From an uncultured Pelagibacteraceae bacterium (GTDB taxonomy: Bacteria; Pseudomonadota; Alphaproteobacteria; Pelagibacterales; Pelagibacteraceae), in the NCBI GenBank assembly GCA_902614055.1, contig CACMJX010000001.1, positions 62,001 through 126,000 on the forward strand: a DNA stretch of 64,000 nt. Reading direction: 5' to 3'. Positions 61,830-64,000 of the stretch are shown here, one piece after another. The position numbers and the translations under genes are program-made. How positions within the stretch are numbered: position 1 is the stretch's first letter; each line of letters opens with the position of its first letter. The notes below the pieces were generated by a model. It did no database searches, was not told the DNA's origin, and worked only from the letters and a program-made list of their open reading frames with translations.

Positions 61830-63275
61830 ATGAAAAACTTTTTTAGAAAAGTTGCTTTTGGTTTAAAACCTGATGAGAAAGCTCCATCTGATCCATTAGT
61901 TTGGGCTCAAAAACAAGTTGAAACTATTCCTGAGTTCAATTGGAAAGGAAAATATATCTTGTCTGAAAAAGAGATGAGAAAGTATTGGATTACGATGAGA
62001 GTAGAGGAAAATACTACATTAAGAAAAAAATATAAAAATGACCCAGAAGGATTTAGAAAAGCAGAACGTCAACTAGAAAATGATGTTGGTAAAAAATTTT
62101 GGCCAAATAATGAAATTTGTATAAGACACGCAGAAGCTTTAAGAAGTGACCACCCAGTTCTTGCAAAGCTATGGTACTTTTGGGGAAACCATTTTACAAT
62201 AAGTGATACTCAAACTTTGTCTTCTTTTTCAACTGGAGCTTATCAAAGAGAATTTATAAGATCCAATATGAATAAGACATTTGAGACCATGGTAAATGAA
62301 GCTACTCTTGCTTGGCCTATGATAATGCATCTTGATAATAAGGATAATGTTGGACCAAAATCTATCAGTGGAAAAGATGAATGGAGAAAAAGAAAAAAAA
62401 AGCCAGCAACTATAAATGAAAATCATGCTAGAGAATTAATGGAGCTTCATACTATCTCTCCAGATGGAGGCTACACTCAGGAGGATGTTATAGAACTTGC
62501 TAAAATTATGACTGGCTGGAGACCGAAATGGACAAAGGGAAGAGACCATGGTCATGATGTATCATTTGATAGAGAAAGACATGAGCCAGGTAAGAAAAAA
62601 GTATTAGGAAAAGTTTACAGAAGTGGAAAGAAAGGTATTAATCTTGCAATAAAAGATTTAGTTAACCACCCTTCTTGCAGAGAATTTATTGCTACAAAAC
62701 TATGCAAATATTTAATTACTGATAATCCTACGCCTGAAATGATAGCACCAGTTATAAAAGCTTGGGAAAAATCAGATGGGCTCCTTCCAGAAGTTCACAA
62801 AGCTGCAATTAAAATTGCATTTGAATACAACGATAAATATAAAAAATTTCAAAATCCAGAAAATTGGTGGTTAACAACAATCAATATGTCAGGTTCTAAT
62901 TATAAATATCCTGTTAGTGAATATAAAATGAATCAATTTGTATTTGGTTTTAAACCATCTCATGAAATGAGATTTCCAAGTTGGTTATTGGAAGATATTG
63001 GGTGTCATCCTTATAAGCAAAAACAACCAAACGGATATTCAGACTTAGAAAAGGACTGGCTATCGACAGAGCTAGTTATTAGGAGATTAATGTACGCCAA
63101 AAAAGCATTTCATCAGTATAAAATAAGTGATCAAATCGATGATACTATTCATGAAAGAATTATACGTACTAACTTTGATAATCCTGATAAAATTTTAAAA
63201 ATTGTAGCAAGAGCTAAAACAAATGAAGAAAAACATATGATTCTGTTTAATTTACCGGAGGTATTAAAAGCATGA
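61830..63275 (+). CDS. DUF1800 family protein
   Basis: 481 residues. The family signature NENHARELMELHTI near 192 with SPDGGYTQEDVIELAKIMTGWRP is clear, as are LWYFWGNHF near 109, HPSCREFIATKLCKYLI near 283 and GCHPYKQKQPNGYSD near 393. DUF1800 proteins nearly always sit beside DUF1501 proteins; their function is not established. No signal peptide is seen at the present start, whereas its partner has a Tat signal, so the pair might be co-exported. Its TGA overlaps the partner ATG (ATGA). Confidence 0.9.
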   Translation: MKNFFRKVAFGLKPDEKAPSDPLVWAQKQVETIPEFNWKGKYILSEKEMRKYWITMRVEENTTLRKKYKNDPEGFRKAERQLENDVGKKFWPNNEICIRHAEALRSDHPVLAKLWYFWGNHFTISDTQTLSSFSTGAYQREFIRSNMNKTFETMVNEATLAWPMIMHLDNKDNVGPKSISGKDEWRKRKKKPATINENHARELMELHTISPDGGYTQEDVIELAKIMTGWRPKWTKGRDHGHDVSFDRERHEPGKKKVLGKVYRSGKKGINLAIKDLVNHPSCREFIATKLCKYLITDNPTPEMIAPVIKAWEKSDGLLPEVHKAAIKIAFEYNDKYKKFQNPENWWLTTINMSGSNYKYPVSEYKMNQFVFGFKPSHEMRFPSWLLEDIGCHPYKQKQPNGYSDLEKDWLSTELVIRRLMYAKKAFHQYKISDQIDDTIHERIIRTNFDNPDKILKIVARAKTNEEKHMILFNLPEVLKA

Positions 63276-64000
63276 AGATATCAAGAAGAGATTTTTTAAA
63301 AGGTTCAGCAGCAACTACTATGTTTTTAGCAGGATTTAATTTTCCTGTCCTGGCCTCTTCATCTAGAAAGAAAAATCTAGTTGTTATTATGCTTAGAGGA
63401 GGAATGGATGGACTTTGCGCAGTTCCTGTAATCGGAGACAAAAATTTTGAAAAAAGAAGAAAGAATATTTTAATCGAAAACACAATTAAGCTAGACTCAG
63501 ATTTTGCTTTGCATCCAAAACTAAAAACTTTTCATAGCTGTTGGCAGGAAAACACAGGGGCCATAGTTCATGCTACTAGCATTCCTTATACAGCAAGGTC
63601 TCACTTTGAAGGTCAAAACTTAATGGAGTCTGGTGGAAGAACGCCATACAAAGAGAAGACAGGTTGGGTAGGAAGAACAATGAAATTAGCTAAACTTCAA
63701 GGAGAAGGGTTGGCATTATCTTTGCCAATGCCACTTTTATTAAGAGGAGTTCCTAAAAATAATAATTATTTTCCATCAGATGGAAAACTTCCAAGAGAAG
63801 ATACATTAAACTTATTAAAATCTATATATGCTGATAGCTCAGAAGAAGAGCTAATGGATATGATGAATTACATAAAAAAACGAAAAAATGAAGAGATGAT
63901 GGCTGGATATTCAAGCAATTGGGATAAAAGAAAAAATAATAATCTTTCAAAACAAGCCGCTGCATATTTAAGAAAACCAAATGGACCAAGAGTTGCTGTG
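63272..64000 (+). CDS. DUF1501 family protein with Tat signal (cut by window end)
   Basis: Translated by hand; not in the ORF track. The first 243 codons are open to the window edge. The N-terminus MKISRRDFLKGSAAT is a twin-arginine signal (SRRDFLK), so the folded protein is exported. LVVIMLRGGMDGLCAVP near 33 is the DUF1501 start, which shows remote similarity to sulfatase/alkaline-phosphatase-like folds; SIPYTARSHFEGQNLMESG near 103 is also typical. Coupled to DUF1800 by ATGA. Confidence 0.9.
   Translation, partial: MKISRRDFLKGSAATTMFLAGFNFPVLASSSRKKNLVVIMLRGGMDGLCAVPVIGDKNFEKRRKNILIENTIKLDSDFALHPKLKTFHSCWQENTGAIVHATSIPYTARSHFEGQNLMESGGRTPYKEKTGWVGRTMKLAKLQGEGLALSLPMPLLLRGVPKNNNYFPSDGKLPREDTLNLLKSIYADSSEEELMDMMNYIKKRKNEEMMAGYSSNWDKRKNNNLSKQAAAYLRKPNGPRVAV

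Overview
The window looks like a chromosome segment of a SAR11-type marine alphaproteobacterium (Candidatus Pelagibacter or a close relative). The reasons are very AT-rich DNA, almost no intergenic space, many 1-4 base start/stop overlaps, a proteorhodopsin next to ferredoxin and ferredoxin-reductase genes, and alphaproteobacterial versions of DnaG and DksA that lack their usual zinc ligands. I see no insertion sequence, prophage, integrase or CRISPR array. This is streamlined core genome with a few unusual points. The assignment is inferred from sequence features alone; no database search was possible.

Layout. (1) 1-4574, minus: a tightly overlapping unit uvrB - SDR reductase - exported alpha/beta hydrolase - folB - uvrC (cut by the window edge), mixing excision repair and pterin/folate genes. 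(2) 4611-12084: aspartate-type aminotransferase; a minus unit trxB - PsiE-family protein - NAD-dependent epimerase/reductase; an ELM1-family protein coupled to a 2OG-Fe(II) oxygenase-like protein; and a divergent pair of an Anbu proteasome-like peptidase and a circularly permuted ATP-grasp protein. (3) 12081-20955: carB-carA (minus) divergent from yqeY-dnaG-rpoD, followed by a tRNA-Val(GAC) with strongly altered D and T loops and a normal tRNA with a CAT anticodon. (4) 20957-23543: mlaA-mlaC (minus), an AmpD-like amidase and the RNase P RNA gene. (5) 23654-44946: a very large division and cell-wall cluster, mraZ - ftsZ - rsmH - ftsL - ftsI - murE/murF fusion - mraY - murD - ftsW - murG - murC - murB - ddl - ftsQ - ftsA - lpxC - bamD - ligA. 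It has a clear sigma70-type promoter overlapped by three 10-base-spaced CCCA/TGGG repeats, the expected MraZ operator. ftsZ is second in the cluster rather than after ftsA. (6) 44938-56017: an M24 aminopeptidase with a UvrD helicase, an AsmA-like protein, fumC, a MazG-like pyrophosphohydrolase, YgfZ, dihydroorotase and propionyl-CoA synthetase. (7) 56231-59445: proteorhodopsin with glutamine at the spectral tuning position (blue-absorbing type) and its own strong terminator, then ferredoxin, ferredoxin reductase and GST, and convergent dksA. (8) 59519-64000: a GT39-type glycosyltransferase, an unlisted 35-residue membrane peptide, a GT2 glycosyltransferase, and a DUF1800/DUF1501 pair, the second with a Tat signal and cut by the window end.

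How it fits together: most of the window is housekeeping (envelope synthesis and division, replication and transcription initiation, pyrimidine synthesis, DNA repair). Accessory functions are light capture (proteorhodopsin plus redox partners), an Anbu/ATP-grasp module and surface glycan genes. The best candidates for a second look are the aberrant tRNA-Val, the reduced Anbu/ATP-grasp pair, the ELM1/oxygenase pair, the relocated ftsZ with the MraZ operator, the murE-murF fusion and the tiny membrane peptide between two glycosyltransferases.
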